DNA from: an uncultured Faecalibacterium sp.
Lineage (GTDB): Bacteria; Bacillota; Clostridia; Oscillospirales; Ruminococcaceae
DNA length: 64,000 nucleotides
NCBI GenBank assembly: GCA_934513205.1
Contig: CAKSWU010000005.1
Span: 1 to 64,000 of the forward strand
Direction: 5' to 3'
The notes under the pieces were generated by a model that worked only from the letters and a program-made list of their open reading frames with translations, was not told where the DNA came from and made no database searches. How positions within the stretch are numbered: the stretch's first letter is position 1; each line of letters starts with the position of its first letter. A program made the translations under genes and the position numbers. Below, piece by piece: positions 44,182 through 53,042 of the stretch.

Positions 44182-44739
44182 TTAGACGCGCTCCATATAC
44201 TCGCCGGTGCGGGTATCGATGCGGATGTGGTCGCCCTCGTTGATGAACAGGGGGACGCGGATCTCAGCACCGGTCTCGACGGTAGCGGGCTTCAGGGTGT
44301 TGGTGGCAGTGTTGCCCTTGACACCCGGCTCGGTCTGGGTGACTTCCAGCTCGATGAAGTTGGGGATCTCGACGCTGAACACCTTGCCCTTGTAGCTCAG
44401 CAGCTTGCACAGCTCGTTCTCCTTGCAGAACTTGAAGTTATCGGGCACATCGGCTGCGTTGACGGGGATGTCATCGTAGGTCTCGTTGTCCATGAAGTGG
44501 TACAGATCGCCATCCTCGTAGCTGTAGGTCACGTCCTTGCGCTCGATGAAAGCCTGCGGGAACTTTGCGGTCGGGTTGTAGCTGGTCTCAACCACAGAGC
44601 CGGTGATGACGTTCTTAGTCTTGGTGCGGACAAAGGCAGCGCCCTTGCCGGGCTTGACGTGCTGGAACTCAACGACCTGAAGAACCTGGCCGTCCTGCTC
44701 AAAGGTCACGCCGTTGCGAAACTCGCCTGCAGAAATCAT
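44182..44739 (-). CDS. efp: Translation elongation factor P
   Basis: 185 residues with the KOW-like start (MISAGEFRNGVTFEQDGQVLQVVEFQHVKPGKGAAFVR), the PGKGAAF loop with its modifiable lysine position, and the C-terminal OB folds ending RVPLFINEGDHIRIDTRTGEYMERV. EF-P relieves stalling at polyproline. A GGAGG site precedes the ATG. Confidence 0.98.
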   Translation of the reverse strand: MISAGEFRNGVTFEQDGQVLQVVEFQHVKPGKGAAFVRTKTKNVITGSVVETSYNPTAKFPQAFIERKDVTYSYEDGDLYHFMDNETYDDIPVNAADVPDNFKFCKENELCKLLSYKGKVFSVEIPNFIELEVTQTEPGVKGNTATNTLKPATVETGAEIRVPLFINEGDHIRIDTRTGEYMERV

Positions 44740-44790
44740 AGGAATTCCTCCATAAATTTAGTCTCAGATGCTTGACGCATATCTCTATTT

Positions 44791-44819
44791 ATTTTACCCA
44801 ATCCTTCGTCATTTGGCAA
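44791..44819 (-). promoter_or_regulatory. Promoter of efp
   Basis: Minus-strand TTGCCA, 17-base spacer, TAAAAT, about 50 bases before the ATG. Confidence 0.6.
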
Positions 44820-44858
44820 GGGGTTTGAGCAAAAAAGGCGCTAAAAAAACAATAATTT

Positions 44859-45725
44859 TTACAATTTCAGCGCGGTGCGGTACATTTGCTGCATTGCCTT
44901 CGCGTCCTCGGCCTGCGTGCCCGCGCTCTCGCAGATGACCACCGGCGTCAGCCTCCGCTGGGCCAGCAGCTCCATCAGCGGCTGTGGCTCCGGGCCGAAC
45001 TGCGTTTCGGCAAAAGTCCAGTGCCGCTTTTCGCCGCCTTTGGAATATTCGATGCGGGAAAAATGCACATGGAACTGCCGGGCGCGGTCGTCACTCAGCG
45101 CTTCTGCCATGCGGTCCAGAATGGCGGCATAGTCCTCTTTCGACCGGATGCCGCCCAGTGTACGGGCATTCAGGTGACCAAAGTCGATGCAGGGGGTGAT
45201 GCGGCTGTCTACGCCGCACAACGCCAGCACCTCATCCAGTGTGCCCAGCTGCCCCACCTTACCCATGGTCTCGGGGCACAGGGTCATGTCTCCAAAGCCC
45301 GCCTCATCCAGCGCAGCCACGGCGCGGCGCATGGTATCCAGTGCCTTTTCCAGCGCGGCTTCCCGGCTCTGTTTGCCGCAGCTGCCCGAGTGGAAGATGA
45401 TGCGCCTGCCGCCCAGCGCCCGGCACACTGCCGCGCTCTGCAGCAGGTACTGGATGCTGTTCAGCCGCTTGTCCTCTTCCAGACTGGACATGCTGATATA
45501 ATAGGGTGCATGAACGCTGAACAGGATATCCCTCTGGGCGGCAAGAGCCGCCATCTTCTCCGCCTTGTCCAGCCCCAGACGCACCCCGCGCCCGCACTGG
45601 TATTCAAAGGCATCCAGCCCCATTTTTGCGGTGTACTCCGGCACATCCAGACTGTTTTTGTACCCTTGGGCAGCGAAGCTGTCGCTGGTGCCTGCGGTGC
45701 CGAACCGGATGTTCCAGTCATTCAC
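44859..45725 (-). CDS. Nfo-like TIM-barrel protein (AP endonuclease family 2 / sugar isomerase fold)
   Basis: 288 residues. Metal-binding positions of the endonuclease IV/xylose-isomerase-like barrel can be traced: FSVHAPYYIS, IIFHSGSCG, LCPETMGKVGQLG, CIDFGHLNARTLGG, FHVHFSRIEYSKGGEKRH and a late Glu (VICES). These give three His, two Glu and an Asp typical of the three-zinc site. It may be an AP endonuclease or a sugar-phosphate isomerase; the HFS, PETMG and DFGH blocks favour the Nfo-like branch. It overlaps yqeG by ATGA, so the two are coupled. Confidence 0.82.
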   Translation of the reverse strand: MNDWNIRFGTAGTSDSFAAQGYKNSLDVPEYTAKMGLDAFEYQCGRGVRLGLDKAEKMAALAAQRDILFSVHAPYYISMSSLEEDKRLNSIQYLLQSAAVCRALGGRRIIFHSGSCGKQSREAALEKALDTMRRAVAALDEAGFGDMTLCPETMGKVGQLGTLDEVLALCGVDSRITPCIDFGHLNARTLGGIRSKEDYAAILDRMAEALSDDRARQFHVHFSRIEYSKGGEKRHWTFAETQFGPEPQPLMELLAQRRLTPVVICESAGTQAEDAKAMQQMYRTALKL

Positions 45726-46225
45726 AGCGTCTTACCTCCCCGGTCGTAGTACTTCTGCCAGTGCTTCTTTTCCCACTTGCGTTTGAGGATGACCTGCGCG
45801 CCAAGGTCCGGTCCGCGGGGCACCACCATCAGTCCGGGGATGCCGTACAGGGCCGCTGCCATGCGGTCGGCGTAGAGCTGGTCGCCCACCATCGCCATCT
45901 GGCAGCGCTTCACGCCCATGCGGTGCTGCGCTGCCATCAGCGCAAAGGGCAGGGGCTTGGCAGCGCGGTACAAATACGCAAGGCCCAGCTTCTGCGCAAA
46001 GGGACGCACCCGCTTCTCTGCTCCATTGGACACGATGGTCAGCCGGACGCCTGCGGCACGCATAGTGTCCAGCCACGCGGCGACCTCCTCTGGCAGCTCC
46101 TGACTGCGGTCGGCGGTCAGGGTGTTGTCGATGTCCAGTACCAACGCCTTTATGCCTTTTTGCGCCAGCCATTCCGGCGTGATGTGGGCGACATCCTTGA
46201 AAACATATTCAGGGGTAATGAGCAT
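45722..46225 (-). CDS. YqeG-family HAD IIIA phosphatase
   Basis: 167 residues. Motif I LVLDIDNTLTAD, motif II TIVSNGAEKR, motif III AKPLPFAL and motif IV MVGDQLYADRMAA identify the YqeG branch of small cap-less HAD phosphatases; plant and yeast relatives hydrolyse phosphatidylglycerophosphate. In Bacillus yqeG heads a ribosome/replication gene cluster. Here it is coupled to the TIM-barrel gene. A repeat element lies just upstream. Confidence 0.92.
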   Translation of the reverse strand: MLITPEYVFKDVAHITPEWLAQKGIKALVLDIDNTLTADRSQELPEEVAAWLDTMRAAGVRLTIVSNGAEKRVRPFAQKLGLAYLYRAAKPLPFALMAAQHRMGVKRCQMAMVGDQLYADRMAAALYGIPGLMVVPRGPDLGAQVILKRKWEKKHWQKYYDRGGKTL

Positions 46226-46249
46226 AGGCTTCTCCTTACCTTCAACAGG

Positions 46250-46303
46250 CTCGTCCTCTCAGCTTCGCTTGTACGGCCAGCGGGAGCAGACGGAGAGGGC
46301 GAG
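46250..46303. repeat. Short palindromic repeat
   Basis: 54 bases bounded by CTCGTCCTCTC and GAGAGGGCGAG (one mismatch), the same ends as the 186-base element at 61652. It lies upstream of yqeG. Confidence 0.6.
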
Positions 46304-46329
46304 GATCCTTCTCGTTATAAATGAAAATA

Positions 46330-46355
46330 GGAGAGCCTGCAAATACAGGCTCTCC
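46330..46355 (-). terminator. Terminator of rpsU
   Basis: 10-bp stem GGAGAGCCTG / CAGGCTCTCC with a 6-base loop; on the minus strand it is followed by TATTTTCATTT. Confidence 0.7.
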
Positions 46356-46414
46356 TACATCGGCGTTAGCAACGCGATTGAAATCTAAAGCAACGTGCGA
46401 TTTCAAGTGGTCAA

Positions 46415-46591
46415 TTACTTGAACTTGCGCTTGCGGGCTGCTTCGGACTTCTTCTTGCGCTTAACAGACGGCTTCTCGTAAGCCTCGCGCTTACGGACCT
46501 CTGCGAGCACACCGCTGCGAGCAGTGCTGCGCTTGAAGCGACGCAGTGCGCTTTCCAGCGACTCGCCCTCTTTAACACGAATTTCCGACAT
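46415..46591 (-). CDS. rpsU: 30S ribosomal protein S21
   Basis: 58 residues: MSEIRVKEGESLESALRRFKR, the S21 signature, then a lysine/arginine-rich tail ending RKRKFK. GGGAGG site before the ATG. A GTTAC/GTAAC mini-hairpin lies in its leader (46632-46644). It stands alone between two other units. Confidence 0.96.
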   Translation of the reverse strand: MSEIRVKEGESLESALRRFKRSTARSGVLAEVRKREAYEKPSVKRKKKSEAARKRKFK

Positions 46592-46654
46592 CTTATTCCC
46601 TCCCTTGGACCGTGAGGCAGGAATTTCGTTGTTACATGGTAACTAACAGTAGAC

Positions 46655-46683
46655 AGTATAGCGCATTTTCTCCGGTTCGTCAA
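46655..46683 (-). promoter_or_regulatory. Promoter of rpsU
   Basis: Minus-strand TTGACG, 17-base spacer, TATACT, about 63 bases before the ATG. Confidence 0.75.
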
Positions 46684-46812
46684 CCTTTTTTTGAAAGTTT
46701 TTTACTCAAAATTTTTGAAAATATTCTGAACAGACGCCGCCGGGTGTTCTGCGCACCGGTCCGCCTCCCCGGGTGATGATATGTTCACACTTTTTCAGCG
46801 GAGCAGCGTGAT

Positions 46813-49362
46813 TCAGCCCTTGACCGCCAGATTGACCAGACGGCCCTTGACGTAGATCTCCTTCACCAGCTGCTTGCCATCCAGCGCAGCAGCCACAGCG
46901 GGGTCTGCCTTGGCGGCGGCAATGGCGGCAGCGGCATCGATGTCGGCTGCCACCTTCAGGCGGGCCTTCACCTTGCCGTTGACCTGCACGGCGATCTCCA
47001 CCGTGCTCTCCACGCACTTGGCTTCCTCGTAGGCGGGCCAGGGGTAGTAGGCCAGCTGCTCATCGTGGCTGTGGCCCAGTTTCTCCCACAGTTCCTCGGT
47101 CATGTGGGGAGCAAAGGGGTTCAGCAGCTGCACGGCGGTCTCAAACTCAGCCTTGGTAGCGCCGCCGTTGTCGTACAGGGCGTTGACCAGCGTCATCAGC
47201 TGGGCGATGGCGGTGTTCATCTTCAGGCCCTCGATGTCGGCGCTGACCTTCTTGATGGTCTGGTGCATCAGGGTCTCCACGGCGGGGCGGTAACCCTCAC
47301 CCTCTACCAGCTTGTCGCTCAGGCCCCACACGCGGTCCAGGAAGCGGTTGCAGCCCGCAATGGCAGAGGTCTGCCACGGTGCAGCCTGCTCAAAGTCGCC
47401 CATGAACATCTCGTACAGACGCATGGTGTCGGCACCGTACTGATCCACCACCTCGTCCGGGTTGATAACGTTGCCAAGGCTCTTGGACATCTTCACGATG
47501 GGATGGCGTGCCATCTCGCCGTACTTTTCTTCCAGTGCCTTCTCAGCGGCCTTCTGGCTGCCGTATTCCTTCAGCAGCTTCTCCTGCTCCTCTGCGGGCA
47601 GGTTGACAAAGCTGTGAGGGTTCAGGCCAAGGATCATGCCGTGAGCGGTACGCTTCTGGTAGGGCTCGGCAGTAGGCACTACGCCGATATCGTACAGGAA
47701 CTTATGCCAGAAGCGGCTGTACAGCAGATGCAGGGTGGTGTGCTCCATGCCGCCGTTGTACCAGTCCACCGGAGACCAGTATTTCAGAGCTTCCTTGGAA
47801 GCAATGGCATCCTTGCAGTGGGGATCCATGTAGCGCAGGAAGTACCAGGAAGAACCGGCCCACTGGGGCATGGTGTCGGTCTCGCGGGTAGCGGGGCCGC
47901 CGCAGCAGGGGCAGGTGGTCTTGACCCAATCCTTGTGGCGGGCCAGCGGGCTCTCGCCGTCCGGGCCCGGCTCAAAGTCGGTAATGTCCGGCAGAGTCAG
48001 CGGCAGGCTGCTCTCGGGCAGGGGCTGCCAACCGCACTTGTCGCAGTGCACCATGGGGATGGGCTCGCCCCAGTAACGCTGACGGCTGAACACCCAGTCG
48101 CGCAGCTTGTAGTTGACCTTATCGCGGCCCTTGCCGGTCTCTTCCAGCCATGCGATCATCTTCTTCTGGGCATCCGCCACAGACAGGCCGTTCAGGAAGC
48201 CGGAGTTGACCAGTGTGCCGGTGGCAACATCGGTAAAGGCGGCCTCGTCCAGATTGGACGGGGTGTTGCCCTTGACCACCTCGATGATGGGCAGGCCGAA
48301 CTTCTTGGCGAATTCCCAGTCGCGGGTGTCGTGGGCGGGCACGGCCATGATGGCACCGGTGCCGTAGGTGGACAGGACGTAGTCCGAGATGAAGATGGGG
48401 ATCTCGGTCTCATTGACCGGGTTGATCCCCATGACGCCGTCCAGCTGTACGCCGGTCTTTTCCTTGTTCAGCTCGCTGCGCTCAAAGTCGCTCTTGCGGG
48501 CAGCTTCGGCCTGATAAGCCTTGACGGCATCGGCATTCTTGATGATGCCCTTTTCCAGCCATGCCTTGAGCAGAGCGTGCTCCGGGGAGATGACCATGTA
48601 GGTAGCGCCGAACAGGGTATCGCAGCGGGTGGTGTACACGGTCAGGGTGTCACCGGCGGTGGTGCCGAAGTTCACTTCTGCGCCGTGGCTGCGGCCGATC
48701 CAGTTCTTCTGCTGGGTGGCCACGCGCTCGATGTAATCCAAGCCGTCCAGACCGTCGATCAGCTTATCGGCATACGCGGTGATCTTGAGCATCCACTGGC
48801 TCTTGACGCGGTGCACCACCTCGCTGCCGCAGCGCTCGCACACGCCGTTGACAACTTCCTCGTTGGCCAGCACGCACTTGCAACCGGTGCACCAGTTGAC
48901 GTTCATTTCCTTCTTGTAGGCCAGACCGTGCTTGTACAGCTGCAGGAAGATCCACTGGGTCCACTTGTAGTACTCGGGGTCGGTGGTGTTGATCTCGCGG
49001 TCCCAGTCAAAGGAGAAGCCCAGTGCTTTGAGCTGGCTGCGGAAATGGTCCACATTGCTCTTGGTGACGATGGCCGGGTGGATGTGGTTCTTCATGGCGA
49101 AGTTCTCGGTGGGCAGACCGAAGGCGTCCCAGCCCATGGGGTACAGCACATTGTAGCCGTTCTTGCGGCGCTTGCGGCTCACCACATCCAGTGCGGTGTA
49201 GCTGCGGGGGTGGCCCACATGCAGGCCCGCACCCGAGGGATACGGAAACTCCACCAGGGCATAGAACTTGGGCTTTTTGTGGTCGATCTCGACATGGAAG
49301 GTCTTTTCGTCCTCCCACACCTTCTGCCACTTGGCTTCAACAGCCTTGTAATCGTACTTCAT
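46813..49362 (-). CDS. leuS: Leucyl-tRNA synthetase
   Basis: 849 residues, class I synthetase. HIGH-equivalent in PYPSGAGLHVGHPRSYTALD, zinc-type CTGCKCVLANEEVVNGVCERCGS, the editing CP1 domain with ATYMVISPEH and VPAHDTRDWEFA, and KMSKSLGNVINPDE. Anticodon-binding and C-terminal domains follow. Start ATG follows a GGAGCTG site. It is last in the long minus-strand run; the leader between rsfS and leuS contains a palindromic element. No clear terminator was seen after it. Confidence 0.98.
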   Translation of the reverse strand: MKYDYKAVEAKWQKVWEDEKTFHVEIDHKKPKFYALVEFPYPSGAGLHVGHPRSYTALDVVSRKRRKNGYNVLYPMGWDAFGLPTENFAMKNHIHPAIVTKSNVDHFRSQLKALGFSFDWDREINTTDPEYYKWTQWIFLQLYKHGLAYKKEMNVNWCTGCKCVLANEEVVNGVCERCGSEVVHRVKSQWMLKITAYADKLIDGLDGLDYIERVATQQKNWIGRSHGAEVNFGTTAGDTLTVYTTRCDTLFGATYMVISPEHALLKAWLEKGIIKNADAVKAYQAEAARKSDFERSELNKEKTGVQLDGVMGINPVNETEIPIFISDYVLSTYGTGAIMAVPAHDTRDWEFAKKFGLPIIEVVKGNTPSNLDEAAFTDVATGTLVNSGFLNGLSVADAQKKMIAWLEETGKGRDKVNYKLRDWVFSRQRYWGEPIPMVHCDKCGWQPLPESSLPLTLPDITDFEPGPDGESPLARHKDWVKTTCPCCGGPATRETDTMPQWAGSSWYFLRYMDPHCKDAIASKEALKYWSPVDWYNGGMEHTTLHLLYSRFWHKFLYDIGVVPTAEPYQKRTAHGMILGLNPHSFVNLPAEEQEKLLKEYGSQKAAEKALEEKYGEMARHPIVKMSKSLGNVINPDEVVDQYGADTMRLYEMFMGDFEQAAPWQTSAIAGCNRFLDRVWGLSDKLVEGEGYRPAVETLMHQTIKKVSADIEGLKMNTAIAQLMTLVNALYDNGGATKAEFETAVQLLNPFAPHMTEELWEKLGHSHDEQLAYYPWPAYEEAKCVESTVEIAVQVNGKVKARLKVAADIDAAAAIAAAKADPAVAAALDGKQLVKEIYVKGRLVNLAVKG

Positions 49363-49426
49363 GTTTGTAATCAGCTCCAGACTTTAACCAAAATACCGTT
49401 GCTTGTGAGTGTGTATGCTTTCAAGG

Positions 49427-49526
49427 TACTTCCGGCACAAACCTCTCTGCCCAATCCCCCGAGGGGGAGTTTTTGCCAACTTTCCCTATTGTGCCGCAAT
49501 AACAAAGAGAGCTTTTACCGGAAGTA
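49427..49526. repeat. Palindromic element in the leuS leader
   Basis: 100 bases bounded by TACTTCCGG and its exact complement CCGGAAGTA. CTCTCT (49443-49448) faces AGAGAG (49506-49511) in register, and TCCCCCGAGGGGGA (49455-49468) sits inside. It fills most of the rsfS-leuS gap and would fold as a long hairpin when transcribed. Confidence 0.65.
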
Positions 49527-49542
49527 GACCTGTTTGCCTTAA

Positions 49543-49926
49543 TTATTCAATGCTGCTGTCCGGGGTCAGGTACTCCGAAATGTCCACCGGCTCGCCGTCT
49601 GCCCACAGGTGCTCCAAGTCATAGTAGGCGCGGCTGTTGGGCACAAAAACGTGCACGATGACGTTGGAATAATCCAGCAGCACCCAGTTCTTGGTGTCGT
49701 GGCCCTCGGTGCTGTAAGGTTCCAGACCCTTCTGCGAGAGCTCGTACTCCACCTCATCGGCCAGAGATGCCACCTGCGTGGTGGAGGTACCGGAGGCGAT
49801 GACGAAATAGTCGGTCAGGACGGTCAGGCTCTCTACCTTCAGCACCCGCACGTCCTGCGCTTTTTTCTTGTCCAGGATCTTTGCGATCTCAATGGCAAGA
49901 GCCTTGCTGTCGTTGAAATTCTCCAT
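49543..49926 (-). CDS. rsfS: Ribosome silencing factor RsfS
   Basis: 127 residues, Iojap/RsfS family: VLTDYFVIASGTSTTQVASLADEVEYEL, the EGHDTKNWVLLDYSNVIVHVF core. It binds L14 and blocks subunit joining in starvation. GGGAGAAACC before the ATG. Follows the LCP gene, precedes leuS, in the common yqeK-rsfS-type neighbourhood. Confidence 0.96.
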   Translation of the reverse strand: MENFNDSKALAIEIAKILDKKKAQDVRVLKVESLTVLTDYFVIASGTSTTQVASLADEVEYELSQKGLEPYSTEGHDTKNWVLLDYSNVIVHVFVPNSRAYYDLEHLWADGEPVDISEYLTPDSSIE

Positions 49927-49977
49927 AAGGTTTCTCCCTTCTGTAAAAGCTCCCCCGGAGAGGAAGCAGTTCGTTGA

Positions 49978-51345
49978 TCACTGTACGGAACCGGCTGCCT
50001 GACCATCGGTGGTCACAGCGCCGGAAAGGTCGGTATTGCCGTTGAGGATGGCGTCGTCGGATTCCTTGTCGATGCGTCCCATATACTGCACGTTGGCATC
50101 GGTGGATGCACTGCCGTGGGGCCAGCTGTCGGTGACAAGGTTCATCTCGCTCACATCAACGGGACCGGTGTAGGTGCAGAAATACTGGTTGAGCAGCTTA
50201 GCAATGGAGCTGGCATCCGGCACCACGCAGGAGTAGCCGTCAAAGGTCTCGGTCTTGCCCACATTGGGCACGCCCATGAACACCGGCGTCTGCGCCAGAA
50301 TGATGTTGGAGCTGTCCACCTTCAGGAACGAGACCACCAGTTTTGCAATGGTGGACAGGTCCATGTCGGTGGTGATATAGTCCTTGAACACCAGCGGCAG
50401 CTGATTCAGGATGTCGGTGACGCCCATGGCGCGGGCGCGCTTGAACAGGCCTGCGTAGAAGTAGCGCTGCATGTTCAGGCGGTCGATGTCCGAGTTGGCG
50501 TAGCCGTCACCGTGGCGGCAGCGCACAAAAAATTCTGCCGAAGCACCGTCCAGATTGCGATATCCCTTCATCAGCTTGCTGCCGCCGTAGGACATATCCC
50601 GGGGGATATACACCTCGATGCCGCCAAAGTTGTCTACCATTTCCACCAGAGCCTGCATGTCCACCGTGACGTAATAGTCGATGGGCAGACGGTACTGGTC
50701 GTAGATGACATCTGCCAGCGCGGCAATGCTGCCGCCGTTGGACAACGCCACCGAGTTGATCTGATAGTTGGAAGCGGCGTAGGTCTTGCCGTTGGACAGC
50801 GTGACCTTCCGGTTCTGGGTGGCCACAAGGCTGTTGCGCGGGATCTGCAGCATCCGCAGCGCTCCGTTTTTGATGTCGAACTGGCAGTACAGGATCATAT
50901 CCGTCATGCCGTCGTTGGAGCTGCTGTCGCTGTAATTGCGGCCTTCCTCATAGTCGATGCCGCAGACAAGAATGTTCACCACATCGCCCTTGTATTCCTC
51001 GGCGGTCTTGACCTCTTCCTGAATGGTGGGGGTGCTGTCATCCGGACGGATACTGTCCTCCACCTTGTTCACAAGGCTGACGCCGTAGATCACCACGCCG
51101 GAGATCACGGCAATGACCGCCATGACCACTGCAAAGGGCAGCCAGAGCGGCGTTTTCTTTTTCTTTTTGCGGCGGCGGGGTGCCTCGTTCTCACCGGCGG
51201 ACCGGGCCGGGCGGCGCGGGGGCGCAGCGTGCTGGGCTCCGGTGCCCGGTGCACTGGGGGCCGGTTCGGTGCGGGGTGCCCTGGCGGCCTGATCCGGGCG
51301 GTTGAGGGAACGGGCGGTATTGATACGGCGGGGCGTCTGGCTCAT
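49978..51345 (-). CDS. LytR-CpsA-Psr (LCP) family wall-polymer ligase
   Basis: 455 residues from the ATG at 51345 (GGAGG site). A long cytoplasmic Pro/Arg/Ala-rich stretch (1-65) ends in RRRKKKKK, then one membrane span (about 68-90) and the extracellular LCP domain: GDVVNILVCGIDYEEG, GMTDMILYCQFD, MLQIPRNSLV, and the RCRHGDGYANSDIDRLNMQRYF arginine block. LCP proteins move teichoic acid or capsule precursors from undecaprenyl-PP to peptidoglycan. It sits between yqeK and rsfS, with its own promoter upstream. Confidence 0.94.
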   Translation of the reverse strand: MSQTPRRINTARSLNRPDQAARAPRTEPAPSAPGTGAQHAAPPRRPARSAGENEAPRRRKKKKKTPLWLPFAVVMAVIAVISGVVIYGVSLVNKVEDSIRPDDSTPTIQEEVKTAEEYKGDVVNILVCGIDYEEGRNYSDSSSNDGMTDMILYCQFDIKNGALRMLQIPRNSLVATQNRKVTLSNGKTYAASNYQINSVALSNGGSIAALADVIYDQYRLPIDYYVTVDMQALVEMVDNFGGIEVYIPRDMSYGGSKLMKGYRNLDGASAEFFVRCRHGDGYANSDIDRLNMQRYFYAGLFKRARAMGVTDILNQLPLVFKDYITTDMDLSTIAKLVVSFLKVDSSNIILAQTPVFMGVPNVGKTETFDGYSCVVPDASSIAKLLNQYFCTYTGPVDVSEMNLVTDSWPHGSASTDANVQYMGRIDKESDDAILNGNTDLSGAVTTDGQAAGSVQ

Positions 51346-51413
51346 GCTTGTTGTATCCTCCAGCTTTTCACGGCTCTGCAAAAATCACTTTTCGCAGACC
51401 TGTCATATCTTTA

Positions 51414-51442
51414 AGTATAACATCATCTGACAGAATCCGCAA
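51414..51442 (-). promoter_or_regulatory. Internal promoter before LCP-rsfS-leuS
   Basis: Minus-strand TTGCGG, 17-base spacer, TATACT in the gap after yqeK. A TCTGC(G/A)AAAA hairpin follows in the leader (about 51373-51397). Confidence 0.65.
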
Positions 51443-51480
51443 TCTGTTTTGTATTTCCATTGCAGGGATCATTTTTAAGG

Positions 51481-52059
51481 TCAGGCTTTCGCGTTCTCGC
51501 TGCGGGACAGGATATCCTCATAGGCTGCCTTGGACATGGGGTCCAAAGGCTTGCCCTCGGACTGCACAAATTCGTTGGTCTGTTTCAGGGCAGCCAGCAT
51601 AGCGGCGTCCAGATCCTTCTTTTCCAGCTTGCGCAGCTTTTCCACGCCGGGCCAGTCCCGCTCGGCGCTGGTCATGTCCGCCAGATACAGGATCTTGTCC
51701 AGCCGTGTCATGCCGGGCTTGCCTGCCGTGTGGCAGGCAATAGCCGACAGCACCGCCTCATCGGTGACGCCCCACTGGGTGCGGGCCAGAATGGCGGCGC
51801 ACACTCCGTGCCACACCGGCGCGGGACGCTCCTCCCCGCCCTCGGCATACTGCGGATATTCCCGCATCAACCGCCGCATTTCGTCCCGGGGCAGTTCCTT
51901 GGCGGCATCGTGGAGCAATGCCGCCAGTGCCGCCCGCTGTTCGTCCTCGCCGTAGAGCTTTGCCAGCTTGACAGCCATTTTCTTTACGTTCAGGGTGTGC
52001 TCATAGCGTTTCTCGCTCAGTCGTCCGCGCACCAGTTCCTTTGCCTGTTTCAGGTCCAT
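51481..52059 (-). CDS. yqeK: YqeK-family HD hydrolase (symmetrical Ap4A hydrolase)
   Basis: 192 residues. HD-domain ligands: RYEHTLNVKKMAVKLA, AALLHDAAKEL and the HTAG / DKILYLADMTSAERD block. YqeK proteins cleave Ap4A to ADP. Its start overlaps the end of nadD by 10 bases, the usual Firmicute coupling. Confidence 0.95.
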   Translation of the reverse strand: MDLKQAKELVRGRLSEKRYEHTLNVKKMAVKLAKLYGEDEQRAALAALLHDAAKELPRDEMRRLMREYPQYAEGGEERPAPVWHGVCAAILARTQWGVTDEAVLSAIACHTAGKPGMTRLDKILYLADMTSAERDWPGVEKLRKLEKKDLDAAMLAALKQTNEFVQSEGKPLDPMSKAAYEDILSRSENAKA

Positions 52060-52706
52060 TTCTCAGAGACTTCCTTTTTTTCGGTTTGGTACAGTCCTTC
52101 TCTGCGGATGATCTTCCACACAAGCTCCGGCAGCTGGGCTTCGCAGCGCTCCCCCCGGGCAAGCCGGGCGCGGATCTCGCTGCTGGACATAGGCATGGCG
52201 GGTGCCGGTGCCAGCAGGATGCGCGCACCGGTGGGGTCCAGCTGTTTCGCCTTTTCGTGCAGCTCCGGGGCATCGCCTGCGTTCCGGCTGGTGACGACCA
52301 GCCTGCCCAGACGCAGGATGTCCTGCCAGCGGTGCCAGCCGTCAAAGCTCAGCAGCATATCGCTGCCAATGGCAAGATACAGCTTGGCACCGGGATCGTC
52401 CCGGACCAGCTTTTCCAGCGTCCGCACTGTGTAGTTGCGGTTCCCGGCTTTGGCCTGTTCAATTTCCCAGCCGCTGATCTGCAGCTGCGGTGCCACCGCA
52501 TCCGCTCCCTGCGCAAGGCTGCGGAAGCACTGACACATCTCCAGCCGCAGTGCGCCGGGCGCAGCGGTGCCCTGCTTAAAGGGCGAAACGCCTGCCGGCA
52601 TCACCACCACCCGGTCCGGATGGACACGGGCTGCTGCCGCCCGGAGATTGTTCAGGTGTCCGTTGTGGGGCGGATCAAAACTTCCGCCGTAGAGAAGGAT
52701 CTTCAT
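52050..52706 (-). CDS. nadD: Nicotinate-nucleotide adenylyltransferase
   Basis: 218 residues. Nucleotidyltransferase HxGH motif in YGGSFDPPHNGHLNNLR, the LAIGSDMLLSFDGWHRW block, and the SSSEIRARLARG (ISxTxxR-like) site. It makes deamido-NAD from NaMN and ATP, a step that links with CinA's NMN recycling. One base separates it from yhbY. Confidence 0.96.
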   Translation of the reverse strand: MKILLYGGSFDPPHNGHLNNLRAAAARVHPDRVVVMPAGVSPFKQGTAAPGALRLEMCQCFRSLAQGADAVAPQLQISGWEIEQAKAGNRNYTVRTLEKLVRDDPGAKLYLAIGSDMLLSFDGWHRWQDILRLGRLVVTSRNAGDAPELHEKAKQLDPTGARILLAPAPAMPMSSSEIRARLARGERCEAQLPELVWKIIRREGLYQTEKKEVSEKWT

Positions 52707-52707
52707 A

Positions 52708-53004
52708 TTACTTCAGCAGGTCGGCGTAAGCGCTGTCCTTTTTCTTCTGCAGGTAGAGCACGAACTTGGAGCCGATGACCTGCACGCAGTCTGCACCGGT
52801 GGCCTCCGCCAGCTTGACAGAAGCCTCGCGGGCGTTGTACATGCTGCTTTCCAGCACCTTGAGCTTGATGAGCTCCCGGGCGTCCAGACAGTCCTTCACG
52901 CCCTGGATCATGGTCTCGTCGATCTCGCCCTTGCCCACGATGAACACAGGGTCCATGGTATTTGCCTTGCCGCGCAGAATGGCGCGCTGTTTGCTTGTCA
53001 GCAT
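52708..53004 (-). CDS. yhbY: CRM-domain RNA-binding protein YhbY
   Basis: 98 residues: LRGKANTMDPVFIVGKGEIDETMIQGVKDCLDARELIKLKVL includes the GxxG-like loop of the CRS1-YhbY domain. It binds pre-50S particles. Located between an unusual 281-base intergenic element and nadD. Confidence 0.95.
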   Translation of the reverse strand: MLTSKQRAILRGKANTMDPVFIVGKGEIDETMIQGVKDCLDARELIKLKVLESSMYNAREASVKLAEATGADCVQVIGSKFVLYLQKKKDSAYADLLK

Positions 53005-53042
53005 AGTTTTTCTCCTTTATTTTCAGGTTGATATTCCGGTAA

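Noticed and set aside
47065..49527. 820-codon frame antisense to leuS
   Set aside because: Mirror of leuS; no promoter, no ribosome site and no family motif.
49363..49542. T-box leader before leuS
   Set aside because: No conserved T-box sequence or specifier-loop pattern could be found; only a palindromic element.
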